DNA from: an uncultured Bacilli bacterium
GTDB lineage: Bacteria; Bacillota_I; Bacilli_A; RF39; UBA660
Length of the DNA stretch: 64,000 nucleotides
Assembly: GCA_934102335.1 (NCBI GenBank)
Contig: CAKOSP010000001.1
Span: 248,001-312,000 of the forward strand
Reading direction: 5' to 3'
Below the pieces are notes generated by a model that did no database searches, was not told the DNA's origin, and saw only the letters and a list, made by a program, of their open reading frames with translations. Shown one piece after another: positions 7,821 to 17,140 of the stretch (positions are counted from its first letter, which is position 1; each line of letters starts with the position of its first letter). Position numbers and translations under genes: made by a program.

Positions 7821-9278
7821 TTATTTTACCTCCTTTGCTATTTGATTCTTATAACCTAATTGTGATTCAATTGCATATGCTATATTTAAAACATTTTCAT
7901 CATCGTAACAATTTCCAGTTATATTTACACCAACTGGTAATCCATCTATAAATCCATTAGGTATTGTAATTGAAGGAAAGCCTCCATAATTACCAATTTG
8001 TAAATGTTCTTCCAAAGGAGCAGTATTTTTATCAAGTATATCTTTTGAACCATCTAAATGTTTAGCAGGTCCTGTACCAACTGGTAAAATAACCGCATCA
8101 TACTTTTGAAATAATTCTTTCCAACGATCAACTAATAATCTTCTTACTCTTTGAGCATTTCTAAAATATCTTTCTTTATTTTCTGATTGTAATACATAAG
8201 AACCAATAACAAAACGTCTTTTAATTAACGGAGAAAAGCCTTTGGTACGATGGTCTTTCATCATTTCGATATAGTTTTTACCTTCTCCACGTGGTCCAAA
8301 TATTATTCCTGTTAAATTAGACATATTACTTGTAGCTTCTGCACAAGAAATTACTACATATACACTAGCAGAGGCATTAAGAAGTTTTTGATCAACTGAT
8401 ACTTCTTCAACTTCAATACCCAAATTTTTACAAATTTCAATTGTCTTAAAGAAATTTTTTAAATGTAGCTTTAATTCTTCACTAGGATTCTCATAATTAT
8501 TTATATCACATAATTCCTTGATATAACAAAGTTTTTTATTTTTTACGTCTCCAGTACAAGCTTCTTTTAAGCGAATATTTTTAGAATCCCATGAAGTCAT
8601 ATCATAAGGATCAATACCTTTCATTTTATCTACTACAATTGCTGCATCCTTAACACTACGAGTTAAAACACCACAATGGTCTAAGCTTGAAGCAAAAGCA
8701 AATAACCCATATCTAGAAATCATACCATAAGTAGGTTTATAACCAACTATACCACAATATGCTGCGGGTTTTCTAATTGAATCACCAGTATCAGAGCCTA
8801 AAGCATATGGATAAACTCCACTAGCAACAGCACAAGCAGATCCAGCAGATGATCCAGCACACATTCTTGAACTATCCCAAGGATTTTTTACTATACCTGT
8901 ATGTCCAGTCGTTCCGGTTCCTCCCATACCAAATTCATCCATAACAGTTTTATTTACCATTACAGCTCCAGCTTCTTTTAAATTTTTATAAGCAGTCGCA
9001 TCAAAAAACGGAATATAATCTTTTAATGTATTTGATGAACCAGTAGATAAAACTCCTTTAGTAGAGTAATTATCTTTAACTCCAAATGGTATACCAGATA
9101 ATATACAGTCAGTCACTTCACTAGGTTTAGCGTCATCTAAAATTGTTACAAAAGCATTATATTTATCTTGAATTTCATGTGATTTTTTGAGTGACTCTTC
9201 AATTAATTGTTCACTTGTAATTTCTTTATTTTTTAAACACTCATGAATTTGTTCCAAAGTTTTATCCATATAACTCAT
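7821..9278 (-). CDS. gatA: Asp-tRNA(Asn)/Glu-tRNA(Gln) amidotransferase subunit A
   Basis: GatA is the amidase that releases ammonia from Gln for GatB. It has the amidase-signature Ser-cisSer-Lys arrangement: Lys68 in F-G-V-K-D-N, the A-G-S-S-A-G-S-A loop at 141-148, and nucleophile Ser167 in G-S-D-T-G-D-S-I-R. The residue before the nucleophile is Asp166, where most family members have Gly. The 485-residue length is normal. The ATG at 9278 follows the gatC stop by one base, with GGTGGTGGG as ribosome site. An in-frame ATG three codons on is an alternative. Confidence 0.96.
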   Translation of the reverse strand: MSYMDKTLEQIHECLKNKEITSEQLIEESLKKSHEIQDKYNAFVTILDDAKPSEVTDCILSGIPFGVKDNYSTKGVLSTGSSNTLKDYIPFFDATAYKNLKEAGAVMVNKTVMDEFGMGGTGTTGHTGIVKNPWDSSRMCAGSSAGSACAVASGVYPYALGSDTGDSIRKPAAYCGIVGYKPTYGMISRYGLFAFASSLDHCGVLTRSVKDAAIVVDKMKGIDPYDMTSWDSKNIRLKEACTGDVKNKKLCYIKELCDINNYENPSEELKLHLKNFFKTIEICKNLGIEVEEVSVDQKLLNASASVYVVISCAEATSNMSNLTGIIFGPRGEGKNYIEMMKDHRTKGFSPLIKRRFVIGSYVLQSENKERYFRNAQRVRRLLVDRWKELFQKYDAVILPVGTGPAKHLDGSKDILDKNTAPLEEHLQIGNYGGFPSITIPNGFIDGLPVGVNITGNCYDDENVLNIAYAIESQLGYKNQIAKEVK

Positions 9279-9279
9279 A

Positions 9280-9576
9280 TTATCCCACCACCTTTGGTAC
9301 TACTACTTCTCTGCCTTCATAATCATCACAATTTTGTAATAATTCTTCTATTGGTATTGAATCTTCAACAACATCTTCTCTAAGTTCATAAGTAAAATCA
9401 TCTAGAGTATGTGTCATTGGTTCAACTTGCTCTATGCCTTCAATTTCATTAATTAAATCAATATTTTTATCAATGATTTCAAATTCATCTAAAACCATTT
9501 TGTTTTCTTCATCAGTTAAGCCAATTAATAATTTATCAGCATAATCATCAACCATTTCTTTTGTAAACTTATTCAT
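9280..9576 (-). CDS. gatC: Asp-tRNA(Asn)/Glu-tRNA(Gln) amidotransferase subunit C
   Basis: GatC wraps around the GatA-GatB interface and stabilises the heterotrimer. The 98-residue length and the pattern of N-terminal helices followed by a P-M-x-H segment (here E-P-M-T-H) and an extended acidic tail are typical of the family. It starts three bases after the aspS stop codon, with AGGAG upstream, and is followed by gatA one base later, so the genes are translationally close-coupled. Confidence 0.93.
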   Translation of the reverse strand: MNKFTKEMVDDYADKLLIGLTDEENKMVLDEFEIIDKNIDLINEIEGIEQVEPMTHTLDDFTYELREDVVEDSIPIEELLQNCDDYEGREVVVPKVVG

Positions 9577-9579
9577 TTT

Positions 9580-11325
9580 CTACTCCTTTATTTTAATATT
9601 TAACTCGTTTAATTGAACTTTAGTTAGTTCAGAAGGAGATCCCATCATTAAATCTGCTCCAGAGGCACTAGTTGGAAAGGCTTGAACCTCACGTAAGTTC
9701 TCCTCATCTAATAATAACATAATTATTCTATCAATTCCAGGGGCCATTCCACCATGAGGAGGACAACCATACTTAAAAGCAGTAAATATTGATGCAAACC
9801 TTTTTTCAATTTCATCTTTTTGATAACCAACTATTTCAAAACCTTCTTTTAATAATTCTAAATTATTATTTCTAATTGCTCCACTAGCCATTTCATTACC
9901 ATTACATACAAAATCAAATTGATAAGCAACAATATTTTCTAAATCTGCATTTTCATAATGTTTAAGATTATTTTTAGGTAAACTAAAAGGGTTATGAGCA
10001 AAATTATATTTTTTAGCTTCATAATCGTATTCAAACATTGGAAAATCATTTACTATACAAAATTCTAATGTATCTTCAGCAATTAAATTACATTTACGGC
10101 CTAACTCATTTCTTATTTGTCCAGCATATTTTTGAGCCATTTTTTTATTTTTATTAGCTATAAAAAACATTACTGAATTAGTTTTAATATTAAAGTCAGA
10201 AATTAATTTCTGTCGTTCCTCTTCAGTTAAAAATTTATCTATTGGTCCTTTTAATTTGCCATCTTCCATAAGAGTAACGTAACCAATACCAGGCATACCA
10301 ATACTACTTGCGTAATCGACTATTTCATTGAACCAACTATTTGGTTTTTGACCAATGTTATCTACTACAATAACCTTAATATTAGACTTTTTAAAAGGAT
10401 TAAAAGTGGTATTTTTAAGTATTTCTGTTGCGTCCTTTATAATTAATGGATTTCTTAAATCAGGTTTGTCAGTCCCATACATTTCTAGTGCATCATTAAA
10501 AGTTAATCTTTTAAAAGGTTTTTGACTTATATGTTTTTTGCTAAATTTAGAAAATACAGAATAAAAAATGTCTTCACCTAATGTTAAAATTTCTTCTTCG
10601 TTCGTAAAACACATTTCTAAGTCTAATTGATAAAATTCTAAGGTTCTATCTCTTCTAGCATCTTCATCTCTAAAACAAGGAGCTACTTGAAAATATTTAT
10701 CAAGCCCACCTACCATCAAAAGTTCTTTATAAATTTGTGGAGCCTGAGGTAGTGCATAAAATTTACCCTTAAATAATCTAGAAGGAACTACAAAATCTCT
10801 GGCTCCTTCAGGACTAGATGCTGTAAGTATCGGAGTTTGAACCTCAGTAAAACCTAAATCATACATTTTATTTCTTAAAAAATGAAGAACTTCACTTCTT
10901 AATTTAATATTTTTCATTACTTTCTCATTTCTTAAATCTAAATATCTATATTTAAGCCTTAAGTCTTCGGAAACGTTTTTAGACATTTTTATTTCAAAAG
11001 GAAGTACATGTTCAGAACTAGATAATACTTCTAAAGAAGAAACTAATAATTCTATATATCCAGTAGCTATTTTTTCATTAATTGTATCTAAATTACGTTT
11101 TCTAATAACTCCTTTTAATCTTATTACAGATTCTTTAGCTAAACCTTTAAATAACTCATCATCATTTGAAACAGTTTGTAATATTCCAGACGTATCTCTT
11201 AAATCTAAAAATAATACACCGCCATGATCTCTAATATTTTCTATCCAGCCTGATACTGTAATTTCTTTCCCGACCATTTTTTCGTCTATATCTTTTATTA
11301 AAGTAGTTCTATATTCATTATTCAT
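9580..11325 (-). CDS. aspS: Aspartyl-tRNA synthetase, bacterial type
   Basis: This class IIb synthetase has an N-terminal OB anticodon-binding domain, the catalytic domain with motif 2 around F-R-D-E-D-A-R-R-D-R, an inserted GAD-type domain in the middle, and motif 3 G-x-A-P-G-I-D-R near the end. At 581 residues it has the bacterial length. In the OB fold the loop reads R-D-H-G-G: His at this spot occurs in non-discriminating AspRS such as that of Pseudomonas, while discriminating enzymes usually have Leu. Together with the gatCAB operon, this suggests it may also charge tRNA(Asn). I start at the ATG at 11325, which has AGGAG upstream; an upstream GTG overlaps that ribosome site. Expression is controlled by the T-box at 11347-11541. 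Confidence 0.95.
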   Translation of the reverse strand: MNNEYRTTLIKDIDEKMVGKEITVSGWIENIRDHGGVLFLDLRDTSGILQTVSNDDELFKGLAKESVIRLKGVIRKRNLDTINEKIATGYIELLVSSLEVLSSSEHVLPFEIKMSKNVSEDLRLKYRYLDLRNEKVMKNIKLRSEVLHFLRNKMYDLGFTEVQTPILTASSPEGARDFVVPSRLFKGKFYALPQAPQIYKELLMVGGLDKYFQVAPCFRDEDARRDRTLEFYQLDLEMCFTNEEEILTLGEDIFYSVFSKFSKKHISQKPFKRLTFNDALEMYGTDKPDLRNPLIIKDATEILKNTTFNPFKKSNIKVIVVDNIGQKPNSWFNEIVDYASSIGMPGIGYVTLMEDGKLKGPIDKFLTEEERQKLISDFNIKTNSVMFFIANKNKKMAQKYAGQIRNELGRKCNLIAEDTLEFCIVNDFPMFEYDYEAKKYNFAHNPFSLPKNNLKHYENADLENIVAYQFDFVCNGNEMASGAIRNNNLELLKEGFEIVGYQKDEIEKRFASIFTAFKYGCPPHGGMAPGIDRIIMLLLDEENLREVQAFPTSASGADLMMGSPSELTKVQLNELNIKIKE

Positions 11326-11346
11326 TTTTATCACTCCTTAACTTTT

Positions 11347-11405
11347 AAAAAAAGCCTAGAAGCGTAAGGGTGAGACATACTCACGGTACCACCTTACTTC
11401 TAGGC
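11347..11405 (-). terminator. T-box terminator hairpin (aspS leader)
   Basis: GCCTAGAAG and CTTCTAGGC form the terminator stem, followed by a run of seven T. It is mutually exclusive with the antiterminator that carries the T-box bulge. Confidence 0.85.
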
Positions 11406-11541
11406 TCTTATATTTATCGCATAATTTACGTTTTGTGTTAATAGAAACTGTTTTTCACTCAATTTATCTTTGATATTTCCACCATTTAATCTTCTCTTTT
11501 AAGATTCAATTAAGTTACTCGTTTTCCCACAAATAAAATAT
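11347..11541 (-). promoter_or_regulatory. T-box riboswitch upstream of aspS-gatCAB
   Basis: The leader has the T-box hallmark AAGGTGGTACCGTG (about 11382-11395) and a terminator that competes with the antiterminator: GCCTAGAAG (11397-11405) pairs with CTTCTAGGC (11354-11362), followed by seven T. An upstream helix CTTAATT/AATTGAG could close stem I, and the triplet next to it is GAT (11466-11468), which fits an Asp specifier. An AAT (Asn) reading in the neighbouring register cannot be excluded without folding. Uncharged tRNA would switch on aspS and gatCAB. Confidence 0.9.
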
Positions 11542-11547
11542 AAATAA

Positions 11548-11576
11548 ATTCTACTACTAACTAAAATTTTAGTCAA
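11548..11576 (-). promoter_or_regulatory. Promoter of the aspS T-box leader
   Basis: TTGACT (11571-11576) and TAGAAT (11548-11553) are 17 bases apart, directly after the asnS stop codon, which predicts a start near 11541. Confidence 0.6.
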
Positions 11577-11578
11577 GT

Positions 11579-12952
11579 TTAATATTCACAGTTACCTGGT
11601 GTTCTTGGAAAAGGAATAACATCTCTAATATTTTCAATACCAGTTAAATACATAATTAATCTTTCAAATCCCATTCCAAATCCAGAATGATAACAACCAC
11701 CGAATTTTCTTAGATTTAAATACCAATCAATTTGTTCTTTATTTACATTATGTTTTTTTATTAATTCATCCAATTTTTCTAAATCTACTTCTCTTTCAGA
11801 TCCACCCATTAACTCTCCAGAACCAGGCACTTCTAAATCTACAGCCGCAACAGTTTTTCCATCGTCATTTAATTTCATATACCAAGCTTTGATATCTTTA
11901 GGCCAATTATAAATAAATACTGGTGCATTAAAATGTTCCGTAATCCATTTTTCATGTTCTTTAGCAATGTCGCTATCATAATTAGGTTCAAATTCCCATT
12001 TTTCTTTAGAATTTAAAAGTAAATCAATTGCGTCATGATGAGTAATCCTTACAAAATCAGAAGTAATAATTTTATTTAATTTATCTTTTAATCCTACAGA
12101 TACAAATTTATCTAAAAATTCAATTTCTGAACAAGCATTTTCTAAAGTATATTTTACAATATATTTTAACATTTGTTCTTCTTCATTCATTAAATCATCT
12201 AAATGATAAAATGCCATTTCCGGTTCAATCATCCAAAATTCATTAGCATGGGTTTTAGTATTAGATTTTTCTGTTCTAAAAGTTGGCCCAAAAGTATAAA
12301 TCTTCTTAAAAGCCATTGCATAAGCTTCACCATGTAATTGTCCAGTCCCTGTGATAAATGTAGCTTTATTAAATAAATCTTTACTGTAATCTACTTCGCC
12401 ATCATTTTTAGGAACGTTTTTTAAATCAAAAGTTGTAACTTTAAACATCTGGTTTTCGCCTTCACAATCAGTAGTAGTAATAAGAGGTGTATTTACATAA
12501 ACGAAGTTATGTTTATTAAAATACTCATGAATAGCCATTGCAGCAACACTTCTTATTTTAAATACTGCTTGAAATGTTTTAGTTCTAGGTCTTAAATATG
12601 CAATACTTCTTAAAAATTCTAATGAATGTCTTTTTGGTTGTAATGGATAATCGCTTGGGCAATCTCCTATTAATGCAATACTAGTGGGTTTTAATTCGTA
12701 TTTTTGTTTTCCATTTGAAGGAATTAAAGTACCCTCAACTTCTATAGCCGAACCACATAATATTTTTTTTACAAATGCAAAATTTTCCAATTCATTTGTG
12801 TAAACAATTTGTAATGTATCAACACAAGTCCCATCATAAAAATCTATAAAACCAAATTCTTTTTGATCACGATTATTTCTTACCCAACCTTGTAATTTTA
12901 TTTTTTTATTTAACCATTCTTCAGCGTTTTGTAATAAATCTTTTAAATCCAT
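11579..12952 (-). CDS. asnS: Asparaginyl-tRNA synthetase
   Basis: This class IIb enzyme charges tRNA(Asn) directly. Its 457 residues match AsnRS. It has an N-terminal OB fold, motif 2 F-R-T-E-K-S-N-T (a Ser-Asn-Thr instead of the Asp-type loop), and C-terminal G-F-G-M-G-F-E-R followed by F-P-R-T-P-G. The start at the ATG at 12952 is set by an AGGTG ribosome site; the longer frame would run back into hisS. It follows hisS by seven bases and is probably co-transcribed with it. Its presence means that the GatCAB route is not strictly required for Asn-tRNA. Confidence 0.95.
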   Translation of the reverse strand: MDLKDLLQNAEEWLNKKIKLQGWVRNNRDQKEFGFIDFYDGTCVDTLQIVYTNELENFAFVKKILCGSAIEVEGTLIPSNGKQKYELKPTSIALIGDCPSDYPLQPKRHSLEFLRSIAYLRPRTKTFQAVFKIRSVAAMAIHEYFNKHNFVYVNTPLITTTDCEGENQMFKVTTFDLKNVPKNDGEVDYSKDLFNKATFITGTGQLHGEAYAMAFKKIYTFGPTFRTEKSNTKTHANEFWMIEPEMAFYHLDDLMNEEEQMLKYIVKYTLENACSEIEFLDKFVSVGLKDKLNKIITSDFVRITHHDAIDLLLNSKEKWEFEPNYDSDIAKEHEKWITEHFNAPVFIYNWPKDIKAWYMKLNDDGKTVAAVDLEVPGSGELMGGSEREVDLEKLDELIKKHNVNKEQIDWYLNLRKFGGCYHSGFGMGFERLIMYLTGIENIRDVIPFPRTPGNCEY

Positions 12953-12959
12953 AACACAC

Positions 12960-14213
12960 CTATATATTTCCAAGTAGATAATCAACTATTTCGGCTTCAT
13001 CTACTTTTATTTCTTCTTTTGTAACATTGTCTTTAACGTTTATTAAGCCTTTGTTTAAATCATCACTATTTAATATTAATAAGTATTTAGCTTGTAATCT
13101 ATCAGCTTGTTTAAATTGTGCTTTTAAACTAAGATTTGCAGTATTAATTTCTGTTCTTATATTATTTAATCTTAATGCTTGGCTAATCTTCATAGAGTTC
13201 ATTTTTTCTTCCTCATTAACAGATAATATATAAGCATCTATTGTTTTTTCAGCTTCTTTACCATTTAATCTTTCTTTTAAAAGAGCAATTAACCTATCAA
13301 CACCATACGCAAAACCTACTCCAGGTATTGAAGGCCCGCCTAAGTTTTCGACAAGATCATTATACCTGCCACCACCACCTAAAGCTAGACCATAATCTTC
13401 AGAATAATATTCCCAAACATTGTAATCGTAATAATCAAGTCCTCTTACAATTGATGAATCAATTTCGTAATCAACTTCCAATAAAGTTAATAAATCTTTT
13501 ACTTTTTTAAATCTATTTTTGCTTGCTTCAGTTAAATAATCACTAATTTTAGGACAATTTTTTAATATCTCACTTTCACAATCAACTTTACAATCTAAAA
13601 TTCTTAATGGATTTTTTTCAAGTCTTTTTTGACAATCTTCACATAACTCATTAATATGAGGTTTTAAATAATTTACTAAAGCCGTAGTATAAGCATCTCT
13701 AGATTCTTTATCACCTAAAGTATTTAATTTTACTACGATATTATTAAGTCCTAATTCTTTTAAAATATTATATCCTAAGCTAATTACTTCAGCATCTATT
13801 GTTTCATCATTAGAGTTAAATACTTCAACACCAATTTGAGTTAACTCCCTAAATCTACCAGCTTGTGGTCTTTCATAACGATACATCGTTTCATTGTAAT
13901 AAAATTTAATCGCATCAACTCTATTACCATACATTTTATTTTCAATAAAGCTTCTTACTACTCCAGCGGTTCCTTCTGGTCTAAGTGTAATATTTCTTCC
14001 ACCACGATCCGTAAAATCATAAGTTTCTTTTGTTACAATATCAGATGTTTCCCCAACAGTTCTGTGAAATAACTCACTTGCCTCAAAAATTGGTGTTCTA
14101 ATCTTATCATAATTATAATTAACCATATAATCATCTACAACATTAGAAATATATGTATATAATCTTTCATCTGTACCATATAAATCATATGTTCCTTTTG
14201 GTTTAGTTATCAT
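12960..14213 (-). CDS. hisS: Histidyl-tRNA synthetase
   Basis: This class IIa synthetase of 417 residues matches the bacterial length. It opens with the typical P-K-G-T-Y-D-L segment, has motif 2 around Y-R-Y-E-R-P-Q-A-G-R-x-R-E, the histidine-specific G-L-D-Y-Y-D motif near residue 260 and a C-terminal anticodon-binding domain. AAAGGA precedes the ATG. It is the first gene of hisS-asnS. The only element between it and the upstream gene is a hairpin at 14238-14261, so its promoter is either further upstream or weak. Confidence 0.97.
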   Translation of the reverse strand: MITKPKGTYDLYGTDERLYTYISNVVDDYMVNYNYDKIRTPIFEASELFHRTVGETSDIVTKETYDFTDRGGRNITLRPEGTAGVVRSFIENKMYGNRVDAIKFYYNETMYRYERPQAGRFRELTQIGVEVFNSNDETIDAEVISLGYNILKELGLNNIVVKLNTLGDKESRDAYTTALVNYLKPHINELCEDCQKRLEKNPLRILDCKVDCESEILKNCPKISDYLTEASKNRFKKVKDLLTLLEVDYEIDSSIVRGLDYYDYNVWEYYSEDYGLALGGGGRYNDLVENLGGPSIPGVGFAYGVDRLIALLKERLNGKEAEKTIDAYILSVNEEEKMNSMKISQALRLNNIRTEINTANLSLKAQFKQADRLQAKYLLILNSDDLNKGLINVKDNVTKEEIKVDEAEIVDYLLGNI

Positions 14214-14237
14214 TTATTAATTCCTTTCTTATTTAAA

Positions 14238-14261
14238 AGAGCCTAGCAAAATCTAGGCTCT
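14238..14261 (-). terminator. Hairpin between the 954-residue gene and hisS
   Basis: Nine base pairs, AGAGCCTAG with CTAGGCTCT around a six-base loop, are followed by only four U before the hisS ribosome site about 15 bases on. The weak U-tract and the lack of a visible promoter after it suggest partial termination, or attenuation in front of hisS. Confidence 0.65.
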
Positions 14262-14264
14262 CAA

Positions 14265-17129
14265 TTATCTACTATTTTGTCTTTCTAATTTTGCTTGATC
14301 TATTAATACTAAGTTATGAATATCATTTTCAGTTACATCTACTGCTATATTATCTCTATCATTATTGAAATTCTTAACCCCGTTTACCATAGTAGTTGTT
14401 AATACAACAGATGATAAAGCACCCACTATTGCTGGAGCAACACTAGTTTTTACATTTTCAAGTGTTATACCGTTTAAAGCATCAACCGCCTTAGCTAACT
14501 GTACTTGAACTTGACCAGCATTTGTAATAGCATTAGAATTTGCTGTTATATAATTTACTGCTTCTTCTATTGCAGTTAAATCAAATTGTGGATTATTAGC
14601 TTTATAAGAATCTAATATTGGTTTATACTCACTAATTACTTGTAATAAATTATTTTGGGTAGTTGAATTCAACGAAACCATTTGTTCTAAGGCTTCAGTA
14701 GAAGATAAAGCTCCAGTATTATATGATGAATTTATATCACGCAACTTAGTTTCAGTATCACTCCAAATATCATTAAATCTAGCATGATGTGCATCATCTA
14801 TAGCTCTATATTCTTGAGAATAAACATTCCAATTTGTTTCATCCAAGCCTTTTCTTTCTAAAACATCTGCACTTGTTAAATTAGTTTGTCTAATTTGAGC
14901 TTCTTGACCTTTAATTAAATCATCATTATGTCCTTCTAATGAACTCTTTGTTTTGTTAGTATATTCATCAACTATTGTTTGATTAACTTCATTAGCTTTC
15001 TTTGTAGCTAAGTATTGTGAAACTCCATGTACAGCAGCTATTGTAGACGTTGTAACAGCAATACTTCCAAGCACATATCTAAAGAATGGATCATCACGAT
15101 AATCAAGTTCTTTACCTAATGGATTATAATCCCTAGCTCCAACACTTCTTTTTCCAAATATACTTAATGTTTCCTTAGTATTATCACTTAATAATTTTTC
15201 ATATGATAAGAAACCAATCATTGCTTCTAAATCATCGCCAGCAGCTAAAGCATTTTCTTCAAAATCCTTAAATTCTCTTTGACGATGCATAAGTTCTGTA
15301 TCGAATTTTGGAATTTTAGCAAACCTTTTACCAACCAAATTCATCTTAGAAACTGAAGCTTTGATATCCTCATCCATACCATGAAGTCCACCACCAGCGA
15401 GCCAATATTTATCTAACTGATCTTGATCTTCTCTAATAGATCTTATTAAATCAGCCTTTCCTGTAGTTAATTCATTAATTCTATTATTTAAATTAGCATA
15501 CTCTTCATCAGAAACATTTTCAGTAGTTAATGTTTCCATAATTTGAGAAATTTCTGCAACAGATTGATAAATTTCATTATATTTTTCTTTTAATCCATCA
15601 TTTATAATTTTTACATTTTCTAAAACCCATCTACGCAATCTTTTACCTATTAAATTATTAACAATACTATTTAGATGGAATCTTGAATTTAAAACATTAC
15701 CTCTATAGTCTTCAAATAAAACTTGTAAATCCTCATTAGATAAATTATCTAATCTTTCTTGTAATGTTTCAATGTTTTCTTTAATTCGTTTTGAATAGAA
15801 AATCTTACCATAAAGTTTTTGCGCCCCTTGCAATATTGGTGTAAATATTGATGATACTGTTCCAAAAATATTATATAAATAATTTCCTTGGTGCATTTTA
15901 TTTAAAAATGATTTAGAAACTTTAATATTTTTAGCATTATACTTTCTATTATCTGACTCTTTAAATGTAAGATCCATTGTCAAATCATCTATAATAGAAT
16001 CTAAATTTCTGAAAGTTGGTTCTGAATCTTCTTTACTATTTTCTTCTATAGGAACTACATCCGTATTAGTATTAAATGGTACTACCTCACTACCAGCCTT
16101 AACAGGTCCAGTATAACCATCTTTTACATTTCTAGTATCATTCGAAGTATTTGACAATTGAGTATTGTCATTGAAAGGTACAACTTCACTGTCTTCCTTG
16201 ACCTTGCCAGTATAATCATTAATAAGATCACTAAAATTTATATTATTTTGTTGATCTTTTTTTCTTTGTTCATCATTTAATTGAGATTGTAATTCACTTA
16301 ACTGACTATTTAGTTTTTCATCAGTCAATGCATCAGATTTATTACTTGATATAGCATTATTTAACTCATCAATAGCATTAAATTCCGAATTTTCAAGCTG
16401 CGCATTAGTTTGTGAGGCATTATTTATTTTAGGAATTGTAGTATTTAAATCAGGAGTTTCAGTTAAGTCATTATATAATCCCATATTTTTAAAAGCATTT
16501 AAATCAGCATCAATATTTGAAGAATTAATTGTAGAACTTAAATCTTGATTATCGGAAGTAACTTGAGCCAAAGATGGAGACACTGGAGTTGGTGCGACTA
16601 TACCATTAGATAAATTTCTAATTTCTTGAACTAGATTTTCAATTTCATTAACATCGTTAGAGTTATATACCTTATCTCTATTTTCTAGCCATTTTTCATT
16701 ATCAACATTCTTAATAGTATTAAATTCTTCTAAAACTCTTCCTTTTTTATTACCTAAAGGTTGAAATCCAAAAGCTCTACGTGATTCAATGTTTTTAACT
16801 TGAGCATCATATAAAATGGCTTCTAAATTTTTCTCGTCTCTTTCAGTTTTTATATCCTCAATATAACCTTCAATATCCTTATTTGATAAATATGCTCTAT
16901 TACTTACTTCTAACATAGCATCTCTTTTATGTCCCTCAAAATTTTTACGAGTAATCTCTTCTAAAATTTCTCTAGTTTCTTTTGGATCTCTTGAATCGGT
17001 TAAGTATTGATTATATTTTCTTTTATCTTCATCTGAAAGATATTGTGAATTTTCTAATACTTCGAACGGATTAATCTGCTGACCATTATTATCAATTGAA
17101 TATATACCCCTTAAATTTTCATTATTCAT
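14265..17129 (-). CDS. Large repeat-containing membrane protein, unknown function
   Basis: I do not recognise this 954-residue protein. The first 180 residues hold three related ~40-residue helical units of the type Y-L-S-x-x-D/E ... R-D-x-K-E ... I-L, which resemble GA-like three-helix modules. Residues ~180-300 are Asn/Ser/Gln-rich and of low complexity. Two near-identical motifs, Y-T-G-x-V-K-x-x-S-E-V-V-P-F-N, lie at about 309-323 and 341-355. The middle (450-570) is coiled-coil rich. Two hydrophobic segments near 688-708 and 905-925 probably span the membrane with a helical ~200-residue domain between them. I start at the ATG at 17129, which has AGAGGTG upstream; an upstream GTG abuts that site. 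It is co-directional with the DUF1292 gene 11 bases upstream. Confidence 0.7.
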   Translation of the reverse strand: MNNENLRGIYSIDNNGQQINPFEVLENSQYLSDEDKRKYNQYLTDSRDPKETREILEEITRKNFEGHKRDAMLEVSNRAYLSNKDIEGYIEDIKTERDEKNLEAILYDAQVKNIESRRAFGFQPLGNKKGRVLEEFNTIKNVDNEKWLENRDKVYNSNDVNEIENLVQEIRNLSNGIVAPTPVSPSLAQVTSDNQDLSSTINSSNIDADLNAFKNMGLYNDLTETPDLNTTIPKINNASQTNAQLENSEFNAIDELNNAISSNKSDALTDEKLNSQLSELQSQLNDEQRKKDQQNNINFSDLINDYTGKVKEDSEVVPFNDNTQLSNTSNDTRNVKDGYTGPVKAGSEVVPFNTNTDVVPIEENSKEDSEPTFRNLDSIIDDLTMDLTFKESDNRKYNAKNIKVSKSFLNKMHQGNYLYNIFGTVSSIFTPILQGAQKLYGKIFYSKRIKENIETLQERLDNLSNEDLQVLFEDYRGNVLNSRFHLNSIVNNLIGKRLRRWVLENVKIINDGLKEKYNEIYQSVAEISQIMETLTTENVSDEEYANLNNRINELTTGKADLIRSIREDQDQLDKYWLAGGGLHGMDEDIKASVSKMNLVGKRFAKIPKFDTELMHRQREFKDFEENALAAGDDLEAMIGFLSYEKLLSDNTKETLSIFGKRSVGARDYNPLGKELDYRDDPFFRYVLGSIAVTTSTIAAVHGVSQYLATKKANEVNQTIVDEYTNKTKSSLEGHNDDLIKGQEAQIRQTNLTSADVLERKGLDETNWNVYSQEYRAIDDAHHARFNDIWSDTETKLRDINSSYNTGALSSTEALEQMVSLNSTTQNNLLQVISEYKPILDSYKANNPQFDLTAIEEAVNYITANSNAITNAGQVQVQLAKAVDALNGITLENVKTSVAPAIVGALSSVVLTTTMVNGVKNFNNDRDNIAVDVTENDIHNLVLIDQAKLERQNSR

Positions 17130-17140
17130 ATCCACACCTC

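Noticed and set aside
13027..14072. Three plus-strand frames opposite hisS (13027-13233, 13241-13510, 13863-14072)
   Set aside because: They are antisense shadows of hisS without ribosome sites and have no recognisable protein features.
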